Notes under the pieces: model-generated | What the model was told of the DNA's origin: nothing | Databases searched by the model: none | Seen by the model: the letters and a program-made list of their open reading frames with translations, nothing else | Program-made: the position numbers and the translations under genes | In this document: positions 8,078-16,755 of the stretch, one piece after another | How the letters are laid out: every line of letters starts with the position of its first letter | How positions within the stretch are numbered: position 1 is the stretch's first letter | Origin: Sediminibacterium sp. | Lineage (GTDB): Bacteria > Bacteroidota > Bacteroidia > Chitinophagales > Chitinophagaceae | Reading direction: 5' to 3' | NCBI RefSeq assembly: GCF_019264485.1 | Contig: NZ_JAHVAA010000014.1 | Location: forward strand, 434,001 to 498,000 | Length of the DNA: 64,000 bases

Positions 8078-9088
8078 GTGTCTGAGAAAAATAATTTCAT
8101 CGATTATATCCGCATCTTCTGCCGCAGTGGACATGGTGGTGCCGGCGCCAAACATTTTATGCGCAATAAACTCACCGCCAAAGGTGGCCCTGATGGTGGT
8201 GATGGTGGCCGTGGCGGACATATCATTCTTCGGGGTAATTCGCAGATGTGGACCCTCCTTCACCTTCGTTATTTCAAAAATGTATTGGCGGAAAATGGAG
8301 AAGGTGGTAGTAAAAATAATTGTACAGGGCACGACGGTAAGGATATTATACTGGAAGTACCACTTGGTACTGTAGCCCGCGATGAAGAAACCGGTAATAT
8401 AGAAGCCGAGATATTGGAAGACGGACAGGAAATCATCTGGATGAAAGGTGGTCGTGGAGGTTTAGGCAATAGCAATTTCGCTACTCCCACCAATCAGGTA
8501 CCAGAACATGCGCAACCTGGTGAACCCGGTATTGAAGGCTGGAAAAACATCGAACTAAAAGTATTGGCCGATGTGGGTCTGGTGGGTTTCCCGAATGCAG
8601 GAAAATCAACCCTGTTATCGGTAATCACTGCCGCTAAACCCAAAATCGCTAATTATGCATTTACTACTTTAACACCCCAACTGGGCATGGTGGCTTACCG
8701 CGATTCCAAATCGTTCTGTATTGCCGATCTGCCCGGTATTATTGAAGGAGCTGCAGAAGGAAAAGGACTGGGGCATCGCTTTCTCCGTCACATTGAACGC
8801 AATGCTGTTTTATTGTTCCTCATTCCTGCCGATAGTGCAGATCATAAAAAAGAATTCGACATCCTCAGAAATGAGCTGGAGCAATACAATCCGGAGATGT
8901 TGCAAAAAGATTTTATCATCGCCATCAGTAAAGCCGATATGCTGGATGATGAATTAAAAGAAGCCATCAGTAAAGAGCTTCCCAAGGGTATTCCACATCT
9001 TTTTATTTCCTCTGTTACACAAAACGGTTTAACTGCCTTAAAAGACCTTTTATGGGAAACATTGAATAAACCCGTAGCAGGAAACTAA
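8078..9088 (+). CDS. obgE: Obg-family GTPase
   Basis: This 336-residue protein has the glycine-rich Obg domain (about 1-158, with [19 protein letters not shown] and [11 protein letters not shown]) followed by a GTPase domain: P-loop GFPNAGKST near residue 168, switch motif DLPGII, SKAD in place of NKxD, and a final SSV. Obg proteins bind the large ribosomal subunit and link assembly to growth and stress. It starts at GTG (8078), the first possible start after the -7 box at 8044-8051. It is a housekeeping gene unrelated to the paa genes before it. Confidence 0.96.
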   Translation: MSEKNNFIDYIRIFCRSGHGGAGAKHFMRNKLTAKGGPDGGDGGRGGHIILRGNSQMWTLLHLRYFKNVLAENGEGGSKNNCTGHDGKDIILEVPLGTVARDEETGNIEAEILEDGQEIIWMKGGRGGLGNSNFATPTNQVPEHAQPGEPGIEGWKNIELKVLADVGLVGFPNAGKSTLLSVITAAKPKIANYAFTTLTPQLGMVAYRDSKSFCIADLPGIIEGAAEGKGLGHRFLRHIERNAVLLFLIPADSADHKKEFDILRNELEQYNPEMLQKDFIIAISKADMLDDELKEAISKELPKGIPHLFISSVTQNGLTALKDLLWETLNKPVAGN

Positions 9089-9262
9089 CACCCGTTAAGA
9101 TATCCGATTTATTTATATGTTAACACCGCTCACCCAAAATTCATTTTTTTGGCGGGTTACCTTTTATATCTTGCAGGTATTAAGGATGTACACCAGCATT
9201 TTTTGATGTACATCCCGGATTTTTTACAAATCCATACTTCTTCGCTTCTGCCGGCTCGCTTT

Positions 9263-9290
9263 TACGAAACTTTTACTTGCACTACGGAAA
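9263..9290 (+). promoter_or_regulatory. Paired TACG(G)AAA sites in the leader of the first paralogue
   Basis: TTTACGAAAC at 9261-9270 and TACGGAAA at 9283-9290 are 20 bp apart. The same arrangement occurs before the second paralogue at 9853-9878. A shared GAACAGGA word follows at 9301-9308. This could be a regulator site or part of a conserved mRNA leader. Confidence 0.45.
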
Positions 9291-9346
9291 TTCTTCTGCG
9301 AACAGGAGAATAGCAACATTTTATTCAAAATTTTAAAAGAAACAAC

Positions 9347-9754
9347 ATGAAAAAGCAATCTGTACAAGCCATCGTAAAAGGAATCATCCTGAGTGGTATT
9401 TTAACTGCCGGTACATTTATTCAGGCGAATGCCAACAATTCCGGCGAAACCGTAACTGCAAAAGCTGTAGCTGAATTCAAGTATGCGGGTTCTTCAAAAG
9501 ACCAGGCATCTTTCAACATTAAATTCAATAACCCAAGTGGTGAAAAATTCACCCTGCTGGTATTGGATGCGAAAGGCGACCTGTTTTTCAAAGAAAGCTA
9601 TACATCAAAAGAATTTGCCAAAAGATTTGTACTGGCTAAAGAAGATGCTGAGAAATTAACTTTCCGTATCCAGAGTGGTAAACAAAGTTTTGATGAGAAC
9701 ATTAACCTGTTCCAGAACGAAACTGAAGCCAGAAAAGCAGCTGTTCAACAATAA
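9347..9754 (+). CDS. Small exported protein, first of a tandem pair
   Basis: A 135-residue protein with a signal peptide ending near NANA (about residue 28). The mature part is a compact beta-rich domain with KFNNPSGEKFTLLVLD, FAKRFVLAK and LTFRIQSGKQ. The gene at 9930-10316 has the same blocks in the same order, so the two arose by tandem duplication. The mature size and Gly/Asp turns suggest a small immunoglobulin-like periplasmic fold. I know no function. The A-rich AAAAGAAACAAC before the ATG is typical for this phylum. A perfect hairpin at 9767-9806 separates the two copies. Confidence 0.8.
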   Translation: MKKQSVQAIVKGIILSGILTAGTFIQANANNSGETVTAKAVAEFKYAGSSKDQASFNIKFNNPSGEKFTLLVLDAKGDLFFKESYTSKEFAKRFVLAKEDAEKLTFRIQSGKQSFDENINLFQNETEARKAAVQQ

Positions 9755-9766
9755 TAGTTACTTCTT

Positions 9767-9806
9767 CATACTTAACTAAAAGCCGGCTGGCTTTTAGTTA
9801 AGTATG
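9767..9806. terminator. Perfect 18-bp hairpin between the tandem paralogues
   Basis: The arms 9767-9784 and 9789-9806 are perfectly complementary around a GGCT loop. Only a weak T-run follows, so this may be a terminator or an RNA-stability hairpin that tunes the ratio of the two paralogues. Confidence 0.75.
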
Positions 9807-9852
9807 ATCTTTATACGATCCTTGCCTTATCGAACTCCTACGTTTTTGCTTT

Positions 9853-9878
9853 TACGAAATATTCATTGCGATACGAAA
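9853..9878 (+). promoter_or_regulatory. Paired TACGAAA sites in the leader of the second paralogue
   Basis: TACGAAA at 9853-9859 and again at 9872-9878 are 19 bp apart, matching the pair before the first paralogue. GCTTTTACGAAA and GAACAGGA are shared words in the same order in both leaders. Confidence 0.45.
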
Positions 9879-9929
9879 ACCTGTGTGAACAGGACGATTA
9901 TTATTTATCACGCAAAAAAGAATATGAAC

Positions 9930-10316
9930 ATGAAAAAAGCAATCATTACCGGTTTATTGTCTGTTATCCTCTTTACTGCTGCACAAGCCGGCAAGAATGA
10001 AAAAACAGATGTCAACAAAGCAAAAATTGAAGTGAATTACACGGGTTATTTCAACAATGACCTGGCCTTCAATGTAAAATTCGACAATCCCAGTGGTAAC
10101 AATGTTACGCTGACCGTTATCAATGAAGATGGCGAGAATCTGTTTAAAACTAATTTCTCCGACAAAAAGTTCGAAAAGAAATTTGTGTTACTGAAAGATG
10201 CTGATGTGTACAAACTCACTTTCCTGTTTCAGTCGGGTAAAGAAGTGTACAAAGAAAGCTTCGACATCAATGTAACCACCAGAGAAGTTTCTGAAGTGGT
10301 GGTGAAGAGAAATTAA
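9930..10316 (+). CDS. Small exported protein, second of a tandem pair
   Basis: I start at the ATG at 9930 (MKKAII); another ATG lies 6 bp upstream, and the open frame runs back to 9804 only through the hairpin and leader. The 128-residue protein has a signal peptide ending near AAQA and a domain matching the first paralogue: VKFDNPSGNNVTLTV, FEKKFVLLKD and LTFLFQSGKE. The C-terminal tails differ, ending here in VVVKRN. The conserved NPSG turn and the QSGK strand are the best anchors for finding relatives. Function unknown; I infer an abundant periplasmic or surface structural protein. Confidence 0.8.
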   Translation: MKKAIITGLLSVILFTAAQAGKNEKTDVNKAKIEVNYTGYFNNDLAFNVKFDNPSGNNVTLTVINEDGENLFKTNFSDKKFEKKFVLLKDADVYKLTFLFQSGKEVYKESFDINVTTREVSEVVVKRN

Positions 10317-10385
10317 GAAGAAGAAACAAGGAGTAAGGAACAAGGCTCAAGAGAACAAGAGACAAGAAAATAGATACATGAGAAG
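10317..10385. repeat. One-armed AAGGAACAAG-type word repeat
   Basis: Directly after the stop codon the sequence becomes a purine-rich string of variants of AACAAGG and AACAAGAGACAAG. It matches the style of the other dispersed word repeats, but here I see only one arm. Confidence 0.5.
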
Positions 10386-10395
10386 AGTGTGGGAT

Positions 10396-10425
10396 GACCG
10401 GTGGGCTGCAATATGCTTACCGGTC
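10396..10425 (+). terminator. Terminator after the tandem paralogues
   Basis: GACCGGT (10396-10402) pairs perfectly with ACCGGTC (10419-10425) and is followed by TTTCTTTTT. This fits an intrinsic terminator on the + strand. Confidence 0.7.
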
Positions 10426-10490
10426 TTTCTTTTTCACGGGTGTTAACAAATTCTGATGCCGTTAACCGTCTTTGGATATTAATTTCACGG

Positions 10491-10682
10491 ATGCAACCAC
10501 AACAATGCCTTTTCTGCGGACATCTGGTACAACTGGTGCATGTGCATGGGCATTATCAATGTCCGGTTTGTAATACCAATGCCCTTCCCTGTTGTGATGG
10601 AGATAACTGCAATACCAATCAATTACTGGCAGTGCCAACTACAGACCTCACACATATCAACGAAAATGTACCGCATCATTAA
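10491..10682 (+). CDS. Small zinc-ribbon protein
   Basis: A 63-residue protein starting at the ATG at 10491. It contains CLFCG and CPVCN, which form a four-cysteine zinc ribbon around a QLVHVHGHYQ segment, followed by LPCCDGDNC. The frame is open further upstream to 10401, but that part crosses the terminator and has no conserved character. It overlaps the GNAT gene by 17 bp, so the two are probably translated together. The role is unknown; RNA, DNA or protein contacts are all possible for such a ribbon. Confidence 0.7.
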   Translation: MQPQQCLFCGHLVQLVHVHGHYQCPVCNTNALPCCDGDNCNTNQLLAVPTTDLTHINENVPHH

Positions 10683-11121
10683 AACCAATTCAGAAAACCC
10701 CGATTTTATTCAATTGGTTCAACAATTAGATGCTGACCTGGCTAAAAGAGATGGTGCTGAACATGCTTTTTATCACCAGTTCAACAGCATACAAAAACTC
10801 AATCATGTTGTTGTATTGTATGATCTTGATGAGCCTGTTAGTTGTGGCGCTTTTAAGGAAATTGAGAAAGACAAGGTTGAAATAAAGCGTATGTACACTT
10901 TGCCTGCACAGCGTTCAAAAGGTCATGCATCGCGCATACTTGAAGCATTGGAACAATGGGCCCGGGAAGAAAACTATTCCGTTGCAGTTCTTGAAACAGG
11001 CAAAAGACAACCTGAAGCCATTGAACTGTATAAAAAAAACGGGTATAACATCATTCCCAATTATGGACAATACATAGGCATTGAGAACAGTGTTTGTTTT
11101 CAGAAAAATTTGACTACATAA
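10666..11121 (+). CDS. GNAT-family N-acetyltransferase
   Basis: The 151-residue protein starts at the ATG at 10666 inside the end of the zinc-ribbon gene. The acetyl-CoA-binding core is visible: KRMYTLPAQRSKGHASRILE near residues 78-97 fits the R/Q-x-x-G-x-A pattern, with SKGHA as the pyrophosphate loop, and ETGKRQPEAIELYKKNGY follows as motif B. The substrate is unknown. Coupling to the zinc-ribbon gene suggests a common pathway or complex. The stop is next to a two-way terminator shared with typA. Confidence 0.85.
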   Translation: MYRIIKTNSENPDFIQLVQQLDADLAKRDGAEHAFYHQFNSIQKLNHVVVLYDLDEPVSCGAFKEIEKDKVEIKRMYTLPAQRSKGHASRILEALEQWAREENYSVAVLETGKRQPEAIELYKKNGYNIIPNYGQYIGIENSVCFQKNLTT

Positions 11122-11155
11122 AAAAGCCACCCCACGTAAAGCGGGATGGCTTTTA
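11121..11155. terminator. Bidirectional terminator between the GNAT gene and typA
   Basis: AAAAGCCACCCC and GGGATGGCTTTT pair with one G-T wobble and have A and T runs on both flanks, serving the two convergent genes. Confidence 0.85.
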
Positions 11156-11175
11156 TTATTTTAAATCAGCGCATA

Positions 11176-12990
11176 CTATCCAGCCGCTTCCGACTGCATA
11201 CTTCTGGCTACTTTCTTCCTGTCTTCTTCATTCAGTACGGTTTTACGCATACGAATGTTTTTAGGGGTTACTTCAATACACTCATCCTGCTGAATATATT
11301 CCATACACTCTTCCAATGTAAACTGCAGTTTTGGTGTAATACGAACACTGTCATCACTACCGCTTGCACGGTGGTTGGTGAGTTTTTTTGCTTCCACAGC
11401 ATTTACGTTCAGGTCTCCTGGTTTAATATGCTCGGCAATAATCTGACCTACATATACTTCTTCTCCTGGATCGATAAAAAAGCTACCTCTATCCTGTAAT
11501 TTGTCGATAGAGTAAGCCGTGGTAACACCCTGGAACTTGGCTATCAATACCCCGTTATTTCTTCCGGGAATCGGTCCTTTCCATGGTTTATATTCATTAA
11601 AACGGTGTGCCATTACAGCTTCACCCGCGGTATTCGTCAGCATCTGTGAACGCAGACCAATCAATCCCCTTGAAGGAATATCGAATTCAAGGTGTTGCAT
11701 TTCGCCTTTACTTTCCATCACCAGCATTTCGCCCTTACGCTGGGTAACCAGGTCAATTACTTTACCACTGAACTCGTTAGGTACATCAACTACCAGTACC
11801 TCATATGGTTCATGCTTTTTGCCATCAATATGTTTTACCAGTACCTGTGGATTACCCACTGTCAGCTCATACCCTTCACGACGCATGGTTTCTACCAGTA
11901 CGCCCAGGTGAAGAATACCACGACCAAATACCAGAAAACTATCTGCACTATCTGTATCTTCTACTCTAAGCGCCAGGTTTTTTTCAGTCTCTTTCATCAA
12001 ACGGTCACGCAGGTGACGTGAAGTAACAAATTTACCATCACGACCAAAGAAGGGTGAGTTATTGATGCTGAAAGTCATGCTCATGGTTGGCTCATCCACA
12101 CTGATGATCGGCAATGCTTCCGGATTTTCTGCATCAGCAATGGTATCGCCGATATTGAAGTCTTCCAGACCTACTACCGCACAAAGGTCACCGGTGAGCA
12201 CTTCAGTTACTTTACGTTTACCCATCCCTTCAAACACATACAATTCCTTCACACGGCTCTTCTTGATAGAACCATCCGCCTGTACCAAAGCAATAGGTTG
12301 GTTTTCTTTAATAGAACCACGGGTTACTTTACCAATGGCAATACGACCCAGGAAAGAAGAATAATCCAGTGAAGTGATCTGTAATTGTAAAGGACCATCC
12401 GCCACTTTTGGTGGGGGTACATATTTTACAATACCATCCATCAGTGGAAGGATGTTTTCAGTTTGTGTTAAACTATCATTGAACCAGCCATTTTTACCAC
12501 TACCATAGAAAGTAGGGAAATTCAACTGCTCTTCAGTAGCATCGAGGTTGAAGAATAATTCAAAAACCGCATCATGTACTTCATCAGGACGGCAATTTGG
12601 TTTATCAACCTTATTAATCAACACGATTGGATGCAGGTTCAGTTGTAAAGCTTTTTGCAGTACAAAACGGGTTTGCGGCATGGGCCCTTCAAAAGCATCT
12701 ACCAGCAGAATAACCCCGTCGGCCATCTTTAAAACACGCTCAACTTCACCACCAAAGTCACTGTGACCCGGAGTGTCAATCACATTTATTTTGATACCAT
12801 TATAGGTAACAGCAGCATTTTTACTAAAGATGGTAATGCCTCTTTCTTTTTCGAGATCATTACTATCCATGATTAAATCACCAGTATCCTGGTTGTCCCT
12901 GAACACTTTAGTAGCGTGTAAAATCCTGTCTACCAGGGTTGTTTTGCCATGGTCAACGTGTGCAATAATGGCAATGTTTCTTATTTCCAT
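11176..12990 (-). CDS. typA: Ribosome-associated translational GTPase TypA/BipA
   Basis: A 604-residue EF-G-like GTPase that binds the 70S ribosome and helps large-subunit assembly under stress. The N-terminal G domain has AHVDHGKTTLVDRIL (P-loop), DTPGHSDFGGEVER (G3) and NKVD (G4). The central and C-terminal domains carry the family-specific text up to the KNIRMRK tail. A well-formed promoter (13008-13038) lies directly upstream, with a short leader. The length is normal and the gene is intact. Confidence 0.97.
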   Translation of the reverse strand: MEIRNIAIIAHVDHGKTTLVDRILHATKVFRDNQDTGDLIMDSNDLEKERGITIFSKNAAVTYNGIKINVIDTPGHSDFGGEVERVLKMADGVILLVDAFEGPMPQTRFVLQKALQLNLHPIVLINKVDKPNCRPDEVHDAVFELFFNLDATEEQLNFPTFYGSGKNGWFNDSLTQTENILPLMDGIVKYVPPPKVADGPLQLQITSLDYSSFLGRIAIGKVTRGSIKENQPIALVQADGSIKKSRVKELYVFEGMGKRKVTEVLTGDLCAVVGLEDFNIGDTIADAENPEALPIISVDEPTMSMTFSINNSPFFGRDGKFVTSRHLRDRLMKETEKNLALRVEDTDSADSFLVFGRGILHLGVLVETMRREGYELTVGNPQVLVKHIDGKKHEPYEVLVVDVPNEFSGKVIDLVTQRKGEMLVMESKGEMQHLEFDIPSRGLIGLRSQMLTNTAGEAVMAHRFNEYKPWKGPIPGRNNGVLIAKFQGVTTAYSIDKLQDRGSFFIDPGEEVYVGQIIAEHIKPGDLNVNAVEAKKLTNHRASGSDDSVRITPKLQFTLEECMEYIQQDECIEVTPKNIRMRKTVLNEEDRKKVARSMQSEAAG

Positions 12991-13007
12991 GTAAAATTTT
13001 AAGGCTG

Positions 13008-13038
13008 CAAAGGTACGGTTTTATGGCGGGAGGGCAAA
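13008..13038 (-). promoter_or_regulatory. Promoter of typA (TTTG-N19-TACCTTTG)
   Basis: Read on the minus strand, a TTTG box (13038-13035) is followed after exactly 19 bp by TACCTTTG (13015-13008). This is a full match to the Bacteroidota housekeeping promoter. The gene starts 17 bp later. Confidence 0.8.
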
Positions 13039-13151
13039 GCGCATACATAAACTTAACGGTTGTTAAGGGCGGGTTTTAGGGGGAAAATGTAGTAACTCTA
13101 TGTGTTTCAATGAAAAATCAACAAAATTCACCGCTATTTGTCCTGTATTGT

Positions 13152-13517
13152 ATGAAAAAGATAGCTTTTATACTGTTGGTGATATTTTACCTCGTAGCAG
13201 GGGCTAACCATTTTATCAACCCCTCCTTTTATAGTGGGCTTATTCCACCTTATCTACCCTTGCACAATACCATTAATATTGTATCAGGTATTGCTGAAAT
13301 ACTGTTGGCTCTATTACTGATTCCACCTAAAACAAGAAGAGCTGCCGTAACAGGCATCATTATTTTATTGGTATGCTTTATTCCTGCACATATTTACTTT
13401 ATTCAGATCAACAGTTGCATTCCTGATGGACTTTGTGTTCCCGAGTGGCTGGGTTGGGTAAGGCTTCTGCTGATTCACCCTTTATTGATGGCATGGGCAT
13501 GGTGGTGCAGAAAATAA
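13152..13517 (+). CDS. DoxX-like small membrane protein
   Basis: A 121-residue protein with four predicted membrane helices: IAFILLVIFYLVAGANHF, the NIVSGIAEILLALLL segment, AAVTGIIILLVCFIPAHIY and the WVRLLLIHPLLMAWAWW end. GANHFINPSFY after the first helix and SGIAEILL are typical of the DoxX family. I chose the ATG at 13152 (MKKIAF) over an upstream ATG at 13110, because the extra 14 residues are polar and unlike the family start. The exact role is unknown; relatives are linked to redox and envelope processes. Confidence 0.75.
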   Translation: MKKIAFILLVIFYLVAGANHFINPSFYSGLIPPYLPLHNTINIVSGIAEILLALLLIPPKTRRAAVTGIIILLVCFIPAHIYFIQINSCIPDGLCVPEWLGWVRLLLIHPLLMAWAWWCRK

Positions 13518-13576
13518 ATAGTGTCTGTTTATTTCTTGATAGAACTATGCTTATCTTTCTATAAACATCGATTATT

Positions 13577-14572
13577 ATGCGATTGCTAAAAAAAATATTA
13601 CTCGCTCTTGCCGTCCTTGTAGTTATTTATTTGCTTGGACCCAATCCTAAAACACCTGAGTATACAACAACACTTCCTTCCATTCCGGCTACTGCAGATA
13701 GTATTGATACTTATATAGCTTCTCTTGAACTGAAACACAAAGTAAAACCCGATAATGAAGCAAGGGTGGTATGGGCCAATGATTCTGTTCATGGTAAAAC
13801 AGCCTATTCTATTGTGTACCTCCATGGCTTCAGCGCCAGTCAGAAAGAAGGTGATCCTGTTCACCGCAACCTGGCTAAACAATTTGGTGCCAATCTTTAT
13901 CTTGCCCGTTTATCAGGTCATGGTATCGATACATCAGATGCTTTATTAAACATGACAGCCACCAGTTTATGGGAAACAGCCAAAGAAGCATATGCCATCG
14001 GCAAACAATTGGGAGATAAAGTAATCCTTATGGGCACATCAACCGGTGGTACATTGGCGCTGCAATTAGCTGCTGCTTATCCCGATATTGCCGGACTGAT
14101 TTTATTATCCCCCAATATTGCCATCAACGATCCGAATGCATGGCTCACCAATAACCCATGGGGTTTACAGATTGCCCGGCTGGTAAAAGGAGGTAAGATG
14201 AATATTATTCCCAATAAAACAGATGAGTACAAGAAATACTGGAACCATGAATATCGTCTGGAAGCTGTAACAGAATTACAGGAATTATTAGAAACAGGTA
14301 TGACGAAAATTAACTTCGAGAAAATACAACAGCCCCTGCTCACGCTCTACTATTTTAAAAATGAAAAAGAACAGGACCCCGTTGTAAAAGTATCGGAGAT
14401 GAAAAAAATGTTTGAGCAGGTAAGCACACCCGCAACTTTGAAAAGAATGATTGCCATACCAAATGCCGGTAATCATGTACTGGGTTCGCCTATTCAGTCG
14501 AAAGATATTGTTACAGTAGAGAAAGAAGCAACTGCATTTTTGAAGGAAGTGATGAAAGTGAATGGTGAATAG
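13577..14572 (+). CDS. Membrane-anchored alpha/beta hydrolase
   Basis: The 331 residues begin with a single hydrophobic helix (about 6-20) and continue into an alpha/beta hydrolase domain. The oxyanion region is YLHGFSAS near residue 80, the nucleophile serine is in MGTSTGG near residue 155, and the catalytic histidine is probably in NAGNHV near residue 300. It resembles monoglyceride lipase or carboxylesterase families; the substrate is undetermined. The final codons (VNGE then TAG) come from a GTGAATGGTGAATAG word that belongs to the dispersed repeat text, so the true ancestral end may have been altered. Confidence 0.82.
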   Translation: MRLLKKILLALAVLVVIYLLGPNPKTPEYTTTLPSIPATADSIDTYIASLELKHKVKPDNEARVVWANDSVHGKTAYSIVYLHGFSASQKEGDPVHRNLAKQFGANLYLARLSGHGIDTSDALLNMTATSLWETAKEAYAIGKQLGDKVILMGTSTGGTLALQLAAAYPDIAGLILLSPNIAINDPNAWLTNNPWGLQIARLVKGGKMNIIPNKTDEYKKYWNHEYRLEAVTELQELLETGMTKINFEKIQQPLLTLYYFKNEKEQDPVVKVSEMKKMFEQVSTPATLKRMIAIPNAGNHVLGSPIQSKDIVTVEKEATAFLKEVMKVNGE

Positions 14573-14655
14573 TCTATAGTTATTTGCTACTTAACTTTCA
14601 ATTATAGTTCTTGCTATCGATCATGAACTATAAACTATGGACTATGAACTATCAG
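14559..14655. repeat. ACTATGAACTAT-type hairpin repeat
   Basis: GTGAATAGTCTATAGTT on the left side pairs loosely with AACTATCAGCTATTC on the right. The spacer between is built of ATAGTT, AACTATAAACTATGG and ACTATGAACTAT words. It contains the stop codon of the hydrolase and explains a spurious upstream extension of the fabH frame. Confidence 0.6.
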
Positions 14656-14696
14656 CTATTCCCTATCTTAGCCTGTTAGAAAACAAACGATTGCCT

Positions 14697-15746
14697 ATGC
14701 CAAGCAGTAAAATTGCAGGAATTGGTATGTACGTACCCAGAAACGTTGTTACCAACCAGGACCTTACCAAGTACATGGAAACCAGCGATGAATGGATACA
14801 GGAGCGAACAGGTATCAAAGAAAGAAGGTATGCGCATCGTACTGAAGAAACCACTACTACCATGGCTGTTGAAGCAGCCCGCATTGCAATGGAAAGAGCA
14901 GGCACAACGGCTAAAGAAATAGATTTTATTGTATTCGCAACCCTCTCACCAGATTATTATTTTCCAGGATGTGGTGTGTTATTACAACGTGCTATGAAAA
15001 TGGGTGAGATAGGCGCTTTGGATATACGCAACCAGTGCAGCGGTTTTGTGTATGCACTAAGTGTTGCCGATCAGTTTATTAAAACCGGCATGTATAAAAA
15101 CATACTGGTAGTAGGTAGTGAAAAACATTCATTTGGTTTGGATTTCTCTACCCGTGGCAGAAATGTATCGGTAATTTTTGGTGATGGTGCAGGTGCTGTT
15201 GTATTGCAGCCTACAGAAGAAAAAGGCCGTGGTATTTTAAGCACGCACTTACACAGCGATGGCGAAGCTGCAGAAATACTCGCCATGTATAATCCGGGTA
15301 CGCATGCCAACTACTGGGCCGATAAGAATTATGCAGATTTTGATGATGCTGAAATCGGACAGATGTTTATGAGCCATAACATGATCGACAACGCACAGAA
15401 TTTCCCGAATATGGATGGTCCTTCTGTATTTAAAAAAGCAGTGGTAAAGTTCCCGGAAGTAATTATGGAAGCTTTACAACAAAACGGGTATACATCATCA
15501 GACATCAATATGCTAATTCCCCATCAGGCCAATCTCCGGATCAGTCAGTTTGTTCAGCAAAAACTGGGGTTGAATGATACACAGGTGTATAATAATATTC
15601 AATCTTACGGAAATACAACCGCAGCATCTGTTCCGATTGCGTTGTGTGAAGCATGGGAAAAAGGATTAATTAAAGACGGAGATCTGGTTTGTCTGGCTGC
15701 ATTTGGCAGTGGTTTTACCTGGGCCAGTGCATTGATGAAATGGTAG
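14697..15746 (+). CDS. fabH: 3-oxoacyl-ACP synthase III (FabH-type)
   Basis: This 349-residue ketoacyl synthase starts fatty-acid chains by condensing an acyl-CoA with malonyl-ACP. The catalytic triad is visible: Cys in NQCSGFVY near residue 113, His in IPHQANLR near residue 278, and Asn in YGNTTAAS near residue 308. GDGAGAVVL and the AFGSGFTWAS end are also typical. I start at the ATG at 14697 (MPSSKIAGIG), because the earlier ATG at 14637 lies within repeat text. It is not in a fab cluster, so it may be one of several paralogues in the genome. Confidence 0.92.
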   Translation: MPSSKIAGIGMYVPRNVVTNQDLTKYMETSDEWIQERTGIKERRYAHRTEETTTTMAVEAARIAMERAGTTAKEIDFIVFATLSPDYYFPGCGVLLQRAMKMGEIGALDIRNQCSGFVYALSVADQFIKTGMYKNILVVGSEKHSFGLDFSTRGRNVSVIFGDGAGAVVLQPTEEKGRGILSTHLHSDGEAAEILAMYNPGTHANYWADKNYADFDDAEIGQMFMSHNMIDNAQNFPNMDGPSVFKKAVVKFPEVIMEALQQNGYTSSDINMLIPHQANLRISQFVQQKLGLNDTQVYNNIQSYGNTTAASVPIALCEAWEKGLIKDGDLVCLAAFGSGFTWASALMKW

Positions 15747-15849
15747 TACAGCTTTAGTTTAACAGGATTTTACAGAAAGAAAATGCAATATTGCAGGCTT
15801 GCAATCGACTGATCCTGTAGTAAGGCAATATTCATTTTTAATGTAGGAG

Positions 15850-16755
15850 ATGATGGAAAGAAAAATAGTATACCTGGTGAACCCCATTTCAGGTACTTCT
15901 AAAAAAGACGGGATCAAGAAATTAATAGAAAAGGAAACAACTGCTAAAGGCATACCCTTTGAAATCATGCATACCAATGCCGGCGGGCATTACCAGCTAT
16001 TGCGTGAAAAAATACGAGCCGAACGCATTACCGATGTGGTAATTATTGGTGGCGATGGCACTGTTAACCAGATTACACAGGCTTTACACGGACTACCTGT
16101 TCAGTTTGGTATCATTCCCGTGGGTTCGGGTAATGGTCTGGCACTCGCAGCACGTATTCCTACCAAACCAGAACTGGCACTGGCACTTATTTTCAACGGA
16201 ACATCCCGGCCTATTGATGCTTTTATGGTAAATGAGCACTATTCCTGTATGTTGAGTGGTATTGGTTTCGATGCACAGGTGGCACATGATTTTGCCAGTA
16301 AAGCTTCACGTGGCCTGCTTACCTATACCCAACAAAGTATCATCAATTATTTCAAAGCTACCCCATACCAGTTTGAGATACAACTTGATAATTTTTCTTT
16401 TTACTCGGATGCTTTTTTTATCAGCATTGCCAACAGTAACCAGTTTGGCAACAATTTTACAATAGCACCACAGGCCAGTTTGCATGATGGCATGCTCGAT
16501 ATTGTGATTGTACAGAAAATGAACAAAGCAAAACTACCTTTTGCCATTCTTCGCCAGATCCGGGGAAACAATAAATTACAACAACTGGTAGAAGATATGA
16601 CAAGGAAAAATATCCTCTATTTTCAGACACCACAAATCACCATAAGAAATTTAAAACATGCTCCTTTACATATTGATGGTGAACCCAGAGAAACAGCAGA
16701 TGAACTTTCTATACATATCATGAAAAATCATTTTTCACTGATACAGCCCGTATAA
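15850..16755 (+). CDS. Diacylglycerol/sphingosine kinase-family lipid kinase
   Basis: The 301-residue protein shows the DAGK catalytic-domain signatures: NPISGTSKK at residues 11-19 for phosphate binding, the GGDGT nucleotide motif near residue 70, and PVGSGNGLALAA near residue 96. A second domain follows and ends with HIDGEP, which is typical of the YegS/DgkB group. The substrate is a membrane lipid, most likely diacylglycerol or a sphingolipid-type base; Bacteroidota often make sphingolipids, but the sequence alone cannot decide. The start could also be the next ATG three bases later. Confidence 0.88.
   Translation: MMERKIVYLVNPISGTSKKDGIKKLIEKETTAKGIPFEIMHTNAGGHYQLLREKIRAERITDVVIIGGDGTVNQITQALHGLPVQFGIIPVGSGNGLALAARIPTKPELALALIFNGTSRPIDAFMVNEHYSCMLSGIGFDAQVAHDFASKASRGLLTYTQQSIINYFKATPYQFEIQLDNFSFYSDAFFISIANSNQFGNNFTIAPQASLHDGMLDIVIVQKMNKAKLPFAILRQIRGNNKLQQLVEDMTRKNILYFQTPQITIRNLKHAPLHIDGEPRETADELSIHIMKNHFSLIQPV

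Noticed and set aside
9804..9929. Longer start for the second tandem paralogue
   Set aside because: The extra 42 codons cross the hairpin and leader, and would bury the signal peptide.
14637..14696. N-terminal extension of FabH from the ATG at 14637
   Set aside because: It is encoded by ACTATGAACTAT repeat text. FabH proteins begin close to the IAGIGMYVP strand.
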